Source of the DNA: CAWJMD01 sp963843835
Lineage (GTDB): Bacteria; Actinomycetota; Actinomycetes; Actinomycetales; CAWJMD01
NCBI GenBank assembly: GCA_963843835.1
Contig: CAWJMD010000004.1
Span: forward strand, 248,001-312,000
Length of the DNA: 64,000 bases
Direction of reading: 5' to 3'
Positions 31,240 to 39,146 of the stretch are shown here, one piece after another. Positions within the stretch are counted from its first letter, which is position 1. Each line of letters opens with the position of its first letter. The position numbers and the translations under genes are program-made. The notes beneath the pieces were generated by a model that worked only from the letters and a program-made list of their open reading frames with translations, was not told the DNA's origin and made no database searches.

Positions 31240-31736
31240 TGAGCGGACACGGTGCCCCCGACATGCGCACCCCCCACGCCCCCGGCCTGCGCGTCGCGGT
31301 GGTCGCGGCCCGGTGGCACACGGAGGTGATGGACGGGCTGCTCGCGGGCGCGTGTCGGGCCCTTGCAGAGGCGGGGCTCGACGACCCGCTGGTGGTCCGG
31401 GTGCCGGGGACGTTCGAGCTGCCCGTGGCCGCGGCGAGGCTGGCCGCTGCCGGCTACGAGGCCGTGGTCGCGCTGGGCGTCGTCGTGCGCGGTGGCACAC
31501 CGCACTTCGACTACGTCTGCTCCGCTGCGACGTCCGGCCTCACGCAGGTGTCGGTGTCGTCCGGGGTTCCCGTCGGTTTCGGGGTGCTGACGTGCGACGA
31601 CGACGCGCAGGCCCTCGACCGCGCCGGGCTGCCGGGGTCGAAGGAGGACAAGGGCTACGAGGCGGCCCAGGCTGCGGTGATGACGGCGGTCACCCTGGCA
31701 GGATCCGTGGATGGCGCACGCACCGCAGCTTCCTGA
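31239..31736 (+). CDS. ribH: 6,7-dimethyl-8-ribityllumazine synthase
   Basis: RibH condenses the two RibBA/RibD products to the lumazine precursor of riboflavin. The 165-residue protein contains VAVVAARWHTEVMDGLLAGA, the substrate-binding PGTFELPVAAARLA, VVALGVVVRGGTPHFDYVCS with the catalytic His in the family position, and PVGFGVLTCDDDAQALDRAG. The C-terminus includes the conserved KGYEAAQAAVMTA. ATG 31239 overlaps the ribBA stop. The next gene begins inside ribH, 26 bases before its end, indicating continued cotranscription. Confidence 0.95.
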   Translation: MSGHGAPDMRTPHAPGLRVAVVAARWHTEVMDGLLAGACRALAEAGLDDPLVVRVPGTFELPVAAARLAAAGYEAVVALGVVVRGGTPHFDYVCSAATSGLTQVSVSSGVPVGFGVLTCDDDAQALDRAGLPGSKEDKGYEAAQAAVMTAVTLAGSVDGARTAAS

Positions 31737-32883
31737 GTCGGCCGACGTCGTCATCGTCGGCGGCGGAGTGATCGGTGTGAGCACGGCCTTCCACCTGGCC
31801 GAGGCCGGTGCGCAGGACGTGCTGCTGCTGGACCGGGGGCCGCTCGGCGCGGGGTCGACCTGCCGGTCGGCCGGTGGGGTTCGCGCCCAGTTCTCGGACC
31901 CGGTCAACGTGGAGCTGGGGGCACGTGGGCTGGAGGCGTTCCGTCGCTTCGGCGACCGTCCGGGCCAGGCGATCGACCTGCAGCAGGTGGGGTACCTCTT
32001 CCTGCTCGACGATCCGGCGACGGTGACGAGGTTCGAGGCGGCGATCGCCCGTCAGAACGCTCTCGGCGTGCCGAGCCGTCTCGTGGACCCGTCCGAGGCG
32101 CAGCGGCTCTCACCGCTGATCAGCACCGAGGGACTGCTGGCTGCGGCGTTCTCGCCGACGGACGGGTACTGCACCCCGGAGTCGGTGGTCCTGGGGTACG
32201 CCACCGCGGCCCGACGGCTGGGAGCGCATCTCGTGACCGGATGCGCAGTCACCGGCATCCGGAGCGACGGCGGTGAGGTGAGGGAGGTCGTCACCGACCG
32301 TGGGACGGTGCGGACCTCGACCGTGGTGTGCGCGGCGGGGGCGTGGTCTCGGGAGGTGGGTGCGTGGGCGGGCGTGGACCTGCCGGTGACGCCGCTACGG
32401 CGACAGGTGCTGACGACGGCGACCGGCCCACGGGGAGTGGCGCTGCCGCCCGACCTTCCCATGACCATCGACTTCTCGACCTCGTTCTACTTCCACAACG
32501 ACGGCACGGGCCTGCTGATCGGCATGTCCGACCCGGACGAGGAACCCGGCTTCGACACGCGACGTGACGACCGGTGGCTGCCGAGGCTGCAGGCGGCGAT
32601 CGAGCACCGGGCCCCGAGCCTGCTCGACGTCGGGCTGACCGGCGGCTGGGCGGGTCTGTACGAGATGACCCCGGACCACAACGGGCTGGTGGGTGAGGCC
32701 GAGCAGGTGTCGCGGTTCCTCTACGCCACCGGGTTCTCCGGACACGGGTTCCTGATGGGACCGGCGGTGGGGGAGGTCATGCGCGACCTGGTCCTGGGCA
32801 GGTCCCCCGTCGTCGACGTCTCGTCGCTGGACGTTCGCCGGTTCGGCGTCGGGTCGCACGCGCCCGAACTGAACATCGTCTAG
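31711..32883 (+). CDS. FAD-dependent oxidoreductase (DAO/sarcosine oxidase-like family)
   Basis: The 390-residue protein has the FAD Rossmann motif DVVIVGGGVIGVSTAFHLAEAGAQDVLLLDRG near the N-terminus. STCRSAGGVRAQFSDPVNVELGARG follows, typical of glycine/sarcosine/amine oxidases. The C-terminal FAD-contact region is GGWAGLYEMTPDHNGLVG and FLYATGFSGHGFLMGPAVGEVMRDLVLG. The substrate is not evident. With the HglS-like and ALDH7-like genes downstream, an L-pipecolate oxidase (AmaA-like) or other amino-acid oxidase is a plausible inference. The start lies within ribH, so FMN availability probably also controls this FAD enzyme. ATG 31711 is the only well-placed start. Confidence 0.8.
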   Translation: MAHAPQLPESADVVIVGGGVIGVSTAFHLAEAGAQDVLLLDRGPLGAGSTCRSAGGVRAQFSDPVNVELGARGLEAFRRFGDRPGQAIDLQQVGYLFLLDDPATVTRFEAAIARQNALGVPSRLVDPSEAQRLSPLISTEGLLAAAFSPTDGYCTPESVVLGYATAARRLGAHLVTGCAVTGIRSDGGEVREVVTDRGTVRTSTVVCAAGAWSREVGAWAGVDLPVTPLRRQVLTTATGPRGVALPPDLPMTIDFSTSFYFHNDGTGLLIGMSDPDEEPGFDTRRDDRWLPRLQAAIEHRAPSLLDVGLTGGWAGLYEMTPDHNGLVGEAEQVSRFLYATGFSGHGFLMGPAVGEVMRDLVLGRSPVVDVSSLDVRRFGVGSHAPELNIV

Positions 32884-33291
32884 AAGCGCTCGAGTCGGCC
32901 TACTGCTCGCTAGAGCAGGAAGACGAGGTCGCTCAGGCGTGGGGTCGGGGTCAGCTCACGCTGATGCTCCCTTTTGGCGCGGCGCATCATCGCGGCGCCG
33001 TCGCAAGTAGGCAGTTGACGCTCACGTCTGGCAGACCAGCGAGGCCCGCCCCCGAACCATCGGGGGCGGGCCTCGCGCTTCCCACCACAGGAAGCTGGCG
33101 ATGAGCATGCGCCCCGGCGTTGCAGTGGTCAACAAGACCCGATCGGACAGCAGGCGGAGGCCATCGCACGGGCCGCCGGTGCCGTTCTGACCCAACGCGG
33201 CCTCTACACGGCATTCCTTGGGCCGCGGTTCCACGCCTGTTGAATGGCACACCGCGCGCTGGGCGGCCAGGGTGCGTGGCACAGTGACCTG
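32884..33291. other. 408-bp gap: hairpins and an orphan stop-free stretch
   Basis: No tRNA or convincing gene was found. A small perfect hairpin, CTGCTC-GCTA-GAGCAG, lies at 32903-32918 and a very strong terminator at 33039-33076. A plus-strand stretch from about 33079 to the TGA at 33241-33243 reads without a stop and looks protein-like (EAIARAAGAVLTQRGLY) but has no start codon. It may be a remnant of a lost gene or chance. Confidence 0.4.
33039..33076. terminator. Strong terminator after the riboflavin operon
   Basis: This is a perfect 17-bp stem: GCGAGGCCCGCCCCCGA pairs with TCGGGGGCGGGCCTCGC around the loop ACCA. It is the most stable hairpin found in the window and is symmetric enough to act on either strand. 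It sits about 155 nt after the FAD oxidoreductase gene. Confidence 0.85.
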
Positions 33292-34779
33292 ATGGTCAGG
33301 CACGTCCCCCCGTGGCGCCTGCGCGCCCGCTTCGCTGCATCCCTGTCCGCCATGTACGGCCGCGAGGTACCGGCCTACACGACGCTGGTCGAGGTCTCGC
33401 ACGCCGTCAACGGGGACGTGCTCGGCCGGTGGGGTGAGCGGGCCGAGCGGCTCGGGTCACGCGACCGGGTGACGGCCGAGCGGCACGGTGCGATCCGTGT
33501 CGGCTCGGCGCGCGAGCTCGAGCAGGTCGGCCGCGTGTTCGCGGCGATGGGCATGCACCCTGTGGGGTTCTACGACCTGCGCGACACACCTGTCTCGCCG
33601 GTGCCGGTGGTGTCCACAGCCTTCCGTCCGATCGATCCGGACGAGCTGGCGCTCAACCCGTTCCGCGTGTTCACGTCCGTCCTCGCGACCGACGACGAAC
33701 GCTTCTTCGAGCGTGACCTCCAGGGCAGGCTGACCCGGTTCCTGGACCGGCGCGAGCTGTTCCCTCCCGAGCTCCTGGCTCTGGCGGACCAGGCGGTCGA
33801 GGCCGGGGATGACGGCCTCCCCGAGCCCGAGGCGGAGCAACTCCTCGAGCTGGCGACGGCGGCGTTCTCCCTCTCGGCGCAGCCGGTCGACCGCGCCTGG
33901 TACGCCGAGCTCGAGCAGGTCTCGCCGGTCGCCGCCGACATCGGCGGGATCGGCAGCACGCACATCAACCACCTCACGCCGCGGGTGCTCGACATCGACG
34001 AGCTGTACCGGCGCATGCAGGCGCGCGGGATCACGATGATCGACGAGATCCAGGGGCCGCCGGCGTGGGACGGCCCCGACGTTCTCCTGCGGCAGACGTC
34101 GTTCCGCGCCCTGAGCGAGCAGCGACTGATGAGGGAGCCGAACGGGACGGTGGTTCCGGGCGCCCTGCGGGTGCGTTTCGGCGAGGTGGAGGCCCGGGGG
34201 GTCGCGCTGACCCCCGCGGGGCGGGAGGTCTACGAGCGGCTGGGCGCGGAGGTGGACCGTCGGGTCGCCACGGACGGGTGCACGACGTCGCGGCAGGACG
34301 TCGCGCGGCTGCTGTGGCCGACCGGGTTCCCGTCCACCGAGGCGGGGCTGGCCGCAGCGGGGCTGGGGCACTTCACGTGGTCCGTCGCCGAGGGGCGGCG
34401 CTCCGGCGACGCCACTGGGACGGACCGCCCCGATCTGGGAGCGCTGCTCGCCGACGGCTGGCTGCGCGCCGAACCCATCGTCTACGAGGACTTCCTGCCG
34501 CGCTCGGCCGCGGGCATCTTCGCGTCGAACCTCGACCTGGAAGGCTCGGGGGACTCGAGCCGCGAGGGCACGCACCGGGACCTGGACTGGCTCGCCGCCG
34601 TGATGGGACGCCCGGTCCACGACCCGGACGACCTGTACCGCGCGCAGGGCGCCCCGACCCTGCGGGCAGCTCTTGCCGCACTCGGTGGGGTCGGGGACCC
34701 GGTCGACGCCGCGCGTAGGCTCGGTGCGGCCCCGCAGCCCACGACACACCGCCCGACGAGCGCACCGGAGTCCCCGTGA
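33292..34779 (+). CDS. HglS-like 2-oxoadipate dioxygenase/decarboxylase (DUF1338 family)
   Basis: HglS-type Fe(II) enzymes convert 2-oxoadipate to D-2-hydroxyglutarate in lysine degradation. The 495-residue protein shows the family pattern: YTTLVEVSHAVN with a His ligand at residue 37, GIGSTHINHLTPRVLDIDELYRRM with the second His, and LRVRFGEVEARGVALTPAGREVYERL with the Glu ligand. Near the C-terminus are WLRAEPIVYEDFLPRSAAGIFASNL and a DPDDLY segment. ATG 33292 is preferred: CACAGT ends 6 nt upstream, resembling leaderless -10 boxes, and ATG 33244 adds an unconserved extension. It overlaps the next gene by 4 bases (GTGA). Confidence 0.87.
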   Translation: MVRHVPPWRLRARFAASLSAMYGREVPAYTTLVEVSHAVNGDVLGRWGERAERLGSRDRVTAERHGAIRVGSARELEQVGRVFAAMGMHPVGFYDLRDTPVSPVPVVSTAFRPIDPDELALNPFRVFTSVLATDDERFFERDLQGRLTRFLDRRELFPPELLALADQAVEAGDDGLPEPEAEQLLELATAAFSLSAQPVDRAWYAELEQVSPVAADIGGIGSTHINHLTPRVLDIDELYRRMQARGITMIDEIQGPPAWDGPDVLLRQTSFRALSEQRLMREPNGTVVPGALRVRFGEVEARGVALTPAGREVYERLGAEVDRRVATDGCTTSRQDVARLLWPTGFPSTEAGLAAAGLGHFTWSVAEGRRSGDATGTDRPDLGALLADGWLRAEPIVYEDFLPRSAAGIFASNLDLEGSGDSSREGTHRDLDWLAAVMGRPVHDPDDLYRAQGAPTLRAALAALGGVGDPVDAARRLGAAPQPTTHRPTSAPESP

Positions 34780-36332
34780 ACGAGCAGACCACCGCCACGA
34801 CGACCAGGGCGCTACCCGCCGGTCACGAGCTGGCGGACCTGGCCCTCGACCGGCTGCGCCGGTGCGGGGTCGATCTCGCGGAGGTCGCCGGGGACGTGCC
34901 GGCAACGACGCCGCTGACCGGCACCGAGCTCACGCGGCTGCGCTGGTCGTCGCCCGCCGACGTCGATACCGCCGTGGCCCGTGCACGTGCCGCCTTCGAG
35001 GTCTGGCGCACCACCCCGGCCCCCGTGCGAGGAGCGCTCGTGCGCCGGCTCGGTGAGGTGCTGACCGAGCACAAGACCGACCTCGCCGACCTCGTCAGCC
35101 TGGAGGCGGGCAAGATCCGCTCCGAGGCTGCCGGCGAGGTGCAGGAGATGATCGACGTCTGCGACTTCGCGGTCGGTCTCTCCCGTCAGCTGTACGGGCG
35201 CACGATGCCGTCCGAGCGACCCGGGCACCGGCTCGCCGAGACCTGGCACCCGCTGGGGGTCGTCGGGGTGGTGACGGCGTTCAACTTCCCTGTCGCCGTG
35301 TGGAGCTGGAACGCGGCCGTCGCGATCGTGTGCGGCGACCCCGTGGTGTGGAAGCCGTCCGAGACCACGCCGTTGACGGCGCTGGCCTGCGCTGCGCTCT
35401 TCGCCCGTGCGGCCGCCGACGTCGGCGCGCCACCGCACCTCAACCAGGTGCTGCTCGGTGGGCGCGAGGTCGGGGAGACTCTCGTCGACCATCCCGCCGT
35501 CGCGCTCGTCAGTGCCACCGGCTCGACCCGGATGGGACGCGAGGTCGGCCCTCGCGTCGCCGCTCGGTTCGGTCGGTCTCTGCTGGAGCTCGGCGGCAAC
35601 AACGCCGCGGTCGTCGCGCCCAGCGCCGACCTCGACCTCGCCGTCCGCGGCATCGTGTTCTCCGCGGCCGGCACCGCGGGGCAGCGGTGCACCACGCTGC
35701 GCCGCGTGGTCGCCCACTCGTCGGTCGTCGACGCGCTCGCCGACCGGTTGGTCTCCGCCTTCGATCGGCTCCCGATCGGAGACCCGCTCGCCGAGGGGAC
35801 GCTCGTCGGGCCGCTCGTCGGCCGCAGGGCGTTCGAGGCCATGGGGGACGCTCTGGAGCGTGCGACCGCCGACGGGGGGACGGTGCTCGTCGGCGGGGGA
35901 CGCAGGTTGGCAGACGAGGCCGCGGACGCCTACTACGTCGAGCCCGCCGTCGTCCGCATGCCGTCGCAGACGGACGTGGTGCGTACCGAGACGTTCGCGC
36001 CGATCGTCTACCTGATGCAGTACGAGGACCTCGCGGACGCGATCGCGACGAACAACGGCGTGCCGCAGGGTCTTTCGTCCGCCATCTTCACAGCCGACCA
36101 GGCCGAGGCGGAGCGGTTCCTGGCGGCGGACGGCTCGGACTGCGGCATCGCCAACGTCAACATCGGGACGTCCGGTGCCGAGATCGGCGGCGCGTTCGGC
36201 GGTGAGAAGGAGACCGGCGGGGGACGCGAGTCGGGCAGTGACGCGTGGAAGGCCTACATGCGGCGAGCGACGACGACCGTGAACTACTCCGGTGACCTGC
36301 CGCTCGCCCAGGGTGTCGACTTCTCGGTGTGA
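34776..36332 (+). CDS. ALDH7-like aldehyde dehydrogenase, probable piperideine-6-carboxylate dehydrogenase
   Basis: The 518-residue protein is a full-length NAD(P)-dependent aldehyde dehydrogenase. Landmarks are PLGVVGVVTAFNFPVAVWSWNAAVAIVCGDPVVWKPSE, catalytic Glu in LLELGGNNAAVV, catalytic Cys in AAGTAGQRCTTLRRVV, and ETFAPIVYLMQYEDLADAIA. The ELGGNNA and GTAGQRCTT wording is typical of ALDH7, whose members oxidise 2-aminoadipate semialdehyde/P6C to 2-aminoadipate. GTG 34776 overlaps the stop of the HglS-like gene, so the two are coupled. Together they cover steps from P6C to D-2-hydroxyglutarate except the transamination, which is not encoded here. Confidence 0.87.
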   Translation: MNEQTTATTTRALPAGHELADLALDRLRRCGVDLAEVAGDVPATTPLTGTELTRLRWSSPADVDTAVARARAAFEVWRTTPAPVRGALVRRLGEVLTEHKTDLADLVSLEAGKIRSEAAGEVQEMIDVCDFAVGLSRQLYGRTMPSERPGHRLAETWHPLGVVGVVTAFNFPVAVWSWNAAVAIVCGDPVVWKPSETTPLTALACAALFARAAADVGAPPHLNQVLLGGREVGETLVDHPAVALVSATGSTRMGREVGPRVAARFGRSLLELGGNNAAVVAPSADLDLAVRGIVFSAAGTAGQRCTTLRRVVAHSSVVDALADRLVSAFDRLPIGDPLAEGTLVGPLVGRRAFEAMGDALERATADGGTVLVGGGRRLADEAADAYYVEPAVVRMPSQTDVVRTETFAPIVYLMQYEDLADAIATNNGVPQGLSSAIFTADQAEAERFLAADGSDCGIANVNIGTSGAEIGGAFGGEKETGGGRESGSDAWKAYMRRATTTVNYSGDLPLAQGVDFSV

Positions 36333-36341
36333 CGTGGGACC

Positions 36342-36347
36342 TAGGGT
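36342..36347 (+). promoter_or_regulatory. Leaderless -10 box of dapB
   Basis: TAGGGT ends 7 nt before ATG 36355, in the 22-nt gap after the dehydrogenase gene. It suggests dapB is transcribed independently of the catabolic genes upstream. Confidence 0.55.
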
Positions 36348-36354
36348 TGACCGC

Positions 36355-37107
36355 ATGAGCGAGACGACGCGGGTGGCCGTGCTCGGTGCAGCCGGGAGGA
36401 TGGGCAGTGCCGCGTGCGCCGCGGTGGAGGCCGCGTCCGACCTGGAGCTGGTGGCCCGTGTCGACGCGGGTGACGACCTGCAGCAGATCGTGGACGTGGG
36501 GGCCGAGGTCGCGGTCGACCTGTCCGTGCCGTCCGCCGCACCCGGCAACGTCGCCTTCTGCGTCGACCACGGCGTGCACGCTGTCGTGGGCACCACCGGC
36601 TGGACGCAGGAGAGCCTCGACACCGTCCGTCGCCGGCTGGCGGACGCACCCGGTGTCGGGGTGCTGATCGCCCCCAACTTCGCGCTCGGTGCCGTGCTCG
36701 CAATGCGGTTCGCGCAGATGGCCGCCCGTCACTTCGAGTCGGTCGAGGTCGTCGAGCTCCACCACCCCGACAAGGTCGACGCGCCCTCTGGCACTGCCCG
36801 CCACACCGCCGAGCTCGTTGCGCGCGCCCGCCGCGAGGCCGGTCTGGCCGACCCGCCCGACGCGACCACCTCCGAGCTGGAGGGTGCCCGCGGCGCGCTC
36901 GTGGACGGCGTCCGCGTGCACAGCGTCCGGCTGCGCGGTCTCGTGGCGCACGAGGAGATCCTCTTCGGCGGCCCGGGCGAGCAGCTCGTGATCCGTCACG
37001 ACTCGTTCGACCGGTCGTCGTTCATGCCCGGCGTGCTGCTGGGCGTGCGCACGGTCGGGTCCCGTCCGGGCCTGACGGTCGGCCTGGCCGAGTACCTCGA
37101 CCTGTGA
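36355..37107 (+). CDS. dapB: 4-hydroxy-tetrahydrodipicolinate reductase
   Basis: DapB reduces hydroxy-tetrahydrodipicolinate in the diaminopimelate/lysine pathway, supplying peptidoglycan. The 250-residue protein has the NAD(P)-binding VAVLGAAGRMG, VGTTGW and APNFALGAV. The active-site block VELHHPDKVDAPSGTA contains the catalytic His-His and Lys. The C-terminal part is VRLRGLVAHEEILFGGPGEQLVIRHDSFDRSSFMPGVLLGVR. ATG 36355 has no ribosome-binding site but a leaderless -10. The neighbouring small membrane-protein gene begins 19 nt later. A lysine-synthesis gene thus sits directly beside apparent lysine-degradation genes. Confidence 0.95.
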   Translation: MSETTRVAVLGAAGRMGSAACAAVEAASDLELVARVDAGDDLQQIVDVGAEVAVDLSVPSAAPGNVAFCVDHGVHAVVGTTGWTQESLDTVRRRLADAPGVGVLIAPNFALGAVLAMRFAQMAARHFESVEVVELHHPDKVDAPSGTARHTAELVARARREAGLADPPDATTSELEGARGALVDGVRVHSVRLRGLVAHEEILFGGPGEQLVIRHDSFDRSSFMPGVLLGVRTVGSRPGLTVGLAEYLDL

Positions 37108-37126
37108 GCGGTCCGAGGTCGCGCGC

Positions 37127-37564
37127 GTGAGGGGGAAGTGGCTGGCGCTGGGCATCAGCGCGCTGTGCGCGGTGTACCTGGTGGTGGCCGGCATCCGCGC
37201 CTGGACGCTGCTGAGCTCGGGCGAGTGGCAGGGCGTGCTGCTGGGCCTCGGCGTGCTGCTGGTGCCCCTGCTCGTCGGCGGCGCCGTCGTGCGCGAGCTG
37301 AGGTTCGGGCAGGTCACGGAGTCGATGGCGCGTGAGCTCGAGGCCGCGGGCGGGCTTCCGGTGGACGACCTGCCGCGCAGGCCGTCCGGACGGATCGAGC
37401 GCGCGGCCGCGCAGGACGCGTTCGAGCGGTACCGCGCGGAGGTCGACCATGCACCCGACGAGTGGGACCGCTGGTTCCGCCTGTCCTGCGCCTATGACGC
37501 CGCCGGTGACCGGCGCCGGGCCAGGGCCGCCATGCGTCACGCGGCCGACCTGCGGCGCCGCTAG
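37127..37564 (+). CDS. Small membrane protein with TPR-like helical tail
   Basis: The 145-residue protein has two membrane segments: LALGISALCAVYLVVAGIRAWTLL at about 5-28 and GVLLGLGVLLVPLLVGGAVV at about 36-55. A cytosolic helical region follows, including DEWDRWFRLSCAYDAAGDRRRARAAMRHAADL, which resembles one TPR unit. Similar proteins follow dapB in other actinobacteria; the function is unknown. GTG 37127 lies 19 nt after dapB. The TAG stop is part of the CTAG palindrome that also ends the convergent acyltransferase-like gene. Confidence 0.75.
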   Translation: MRGKWLALGISALCAVYLVVAGIRAWTLLSSGEWQGVLLGLGVLLVPLLVGGAVVRELRFGQVTESMARELEAAGGLPVDDLPRRPSGRIERAAAQDAFERYRAEVDHAPDEWDRWFRLSCAYDAAGDRRRARAAMRHAADLRRR

Positions 37565-38838
37565 GTCGTCGACGGGGTGCGCGCGGCGTCTGCGGCCGAC
37601 GAGGCCAGCGCCTCGAGCGGTCCCCGTCCCCGGGCGCCGAGTGCGGTTGCCACCGCTCGCCACAACGTCGCCGCGGCCAGAGCGACCAGCACGTGCGTGA
37701 CCCACGTCGAGAGGCCGTGAGGTGCTGACGCGCGCGTCGCGGCGAGGGCGACCACGTGGCCGGTGTAGAGGGTGAGCGTCATGGCGCCGGTCGCCGCCAG
37801 CGGTGTGAGGGCGAGGGCGCTCCACCGCGCGCGGCCCGCCAACCAGGCGACGGCCAGGCACACGCCGAGCACCGTCAGCGCAGTGCCCGCGGTGTGGACC
37901 AGGTCGAACGGGGTGCCCTGGTGCGGGCCGCTGGTCGCGAGCCACCACCAGGTCGTGGTGGGGGTGGTCCCGTAGGTGCTGGTCGCCAGCACCGTGTCGA
38001 GCGGTGTCCCCGCCACCGGCGAGTCGGCCGGGATCTCGAGCCGCTCGCTGCCGCCCAGCGGTCCGAGCAGGACGGTGGAGACGAGCTTCGCGGCGGCAGC
38101 CACCACGGCCCCCACGCCCGCCAGCGCCACACCGGCCCGCCACCCCTGCGTCGCCTGGCGCAGCAGGGGGCTTCGACCTACAGCGAGCCCCACCAGCAGG
38201 TAGCCCGTCCACGTCAGGACGGGGTAGTAGCCGGTGAGCAGCACCGTCACCAGCAGCTCGCCGGGGTCCGCGAGCGACAGCCACGACGGCACGGGTCCGG
38301 GACCCGGCGCCACGAGACCGCGCAGCGCGTACGAGACCACGGGCGAGAGCAGCAGCCAGGCCGCTGCCCACCACGCCGTCACGCGCCACCGGAGGCCCAG
38401 CCAGGGCAGCACGGCCACGAACAGGAGCGCGTAGTTGACGAGGATCACCGCGACCCCGGACCTTGGCACACCCAGCGTCAGTCCGACGACCAGGACCACC
38501 CCGGCGCGTCCGAGGACGGCCTTGCGGGCGGAGGCGAGGGCGCGGCCGACCGGCGGCGTGGTGCGTCCGCTCACCAGCGCCAGCGCCACACCGGCGAGGA
38601 CGGCGAACAACGCGGACGCCCTCCCGCCGAAGATCAGGTGCAGCTGGTCGACCGTGACCGCGGCTGTGCCTGCGTCCCTGCGGGTCTCGGGCACGATGTG
38701 CACGGCCATCATCCCGAGGAGGGCCAGGGCCCGGGCGACGTCGAGACCGACGATGCGGTCGGTCCAGACGGCCTGTGCGCCAACGGGTTCGTCCGGCCGC
38801 CCGACCGGTCTCCCCTCCGGCGGGGTGTGGCGGGTCAT
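37561..38838 (-). CDS. Multi-pass membrane acyltransferase-like protein (DUF418/DUF1624 group)
   Basis: The 425-residue protein begins with a charged N-terminus and RIVGLDVARALALLGMMAVHIVPE, the conserved first-helix pattern of heparan-alpha-glucosaminide acetyltransferase-like and DUF418 proteins. About ten hydrophobic segments follow. The C-terminal region TGAMTLTLYTGHVVALAAT matches the DUF418 signature with its conserved TLTNY/LYxxH. Such proteins are thought to move acyl groups across the membrane or modify surface molecules; the substrate is unknown. ATG 38838 overlaps the azlD stop by 4 bases, so it ends a four-gene minus-strand operon (GNAT, azlC, azlD, this gene). Confidence 0.8.
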   Translation of the reverse strand: MTRHTPPEGRPVGRPDEPVGAQAVWTDRIVGLDVARALALLGMMAVHIVPETRRDAGTAAVTVDQLHLIFGGRASALFAVLAGVALALVSGRTTPPVGRALASARKAVLGRAGVVLVVGLTLGVPRSGVAVILVNYALLFVAVLPWLGLRWRVTAWWAAAWLLLSPVVSYALRGLVAPGPGPVPSWLSLADPGELLVTVLLTGYYPVLTWTGYLLVGLAVGRSPLLRQATQGWRAGVALAGVGAVVAAAAKLVSTVLLGPLGGSERLEIPADSPVAGTPLDTVLATSTYGTTPTTTWWWLATSGPHQGTPFDLVHTAGTALTVLGVCLAVAWLAGRARWSALALTPLAATGAMTLTLYTGHVVALAATRASAPHGLSTWVTHVLVALAAATLWRAVATALGARGRGPLEALASSAADAARTPSTT

Positions 38839-39146
38839 CCCCACCCCAGGGCGCGCAGTGCGGCCGCCGTGGCCGCGCCCAGCACCACGACGACGATGAA
38901 CGGCGCGCGCAGCACCAGCGCGACGGCAGCGACGGCGACGGCGGCGAGACGCGCGTCGGCGACGACGGCGGACCCGTCGGCGAGGGTCTGCACCACCACC
39001 AGCGCCGCGAGCAGCCCCACGGTGACCATCAGCGCCAGGTGGGCGACAGCGGGCCGCTCCAGCAGGTGCGAGGGCAGGAGGTGTCCGACGAGCTTGAGGG
39101 CGAAGCAGGCGGCCGAGGCGGCGAGCAGCCACATCCAGAGCGTCAC
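38835..39146 (-). CDS. azlD: AzlD-family branched-chain amino acid export component
   Basis: The 103-residue protein has about four hydrophobic segments, including ACFALKLVGHLLPSHLLERPAVAHLALMVTVGLLAALVVVQTLAD, typical of AzlD. AzlCD pairs export branched-chain amino acids. GTG 39146 (first residues TLWMWLLAASAAC) is chosen because it gives the family's N-terminus and overlaps the azlC stop by 4 bases. The stop likewise overlaps the next gene's ATG. Confidence 0.87.
   Translation of the reverse strand: MTLWMWLLAASAACFALKLVGHLLPSHLLERPAVAHLALMVTVGLLAALVVVQTLADGSAVVADARLAAVAVAAVALVLRAPFIVVVVLGAATAAALRALGWG

Noticed and set aside
32884..33243. tRNA gene or tRNA fragment as an integration site
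   Set aside because: No cloverleaf, T-loop (GGTTCGA) or anticodon arm was found; only simple hairpins.
33079..33243. Small protein-coding gene in the gap before the HglS-like gene
   Set aside because: The frame reads like protein but has no start codon or ribosome-binding site, so it is not listed as a gene.
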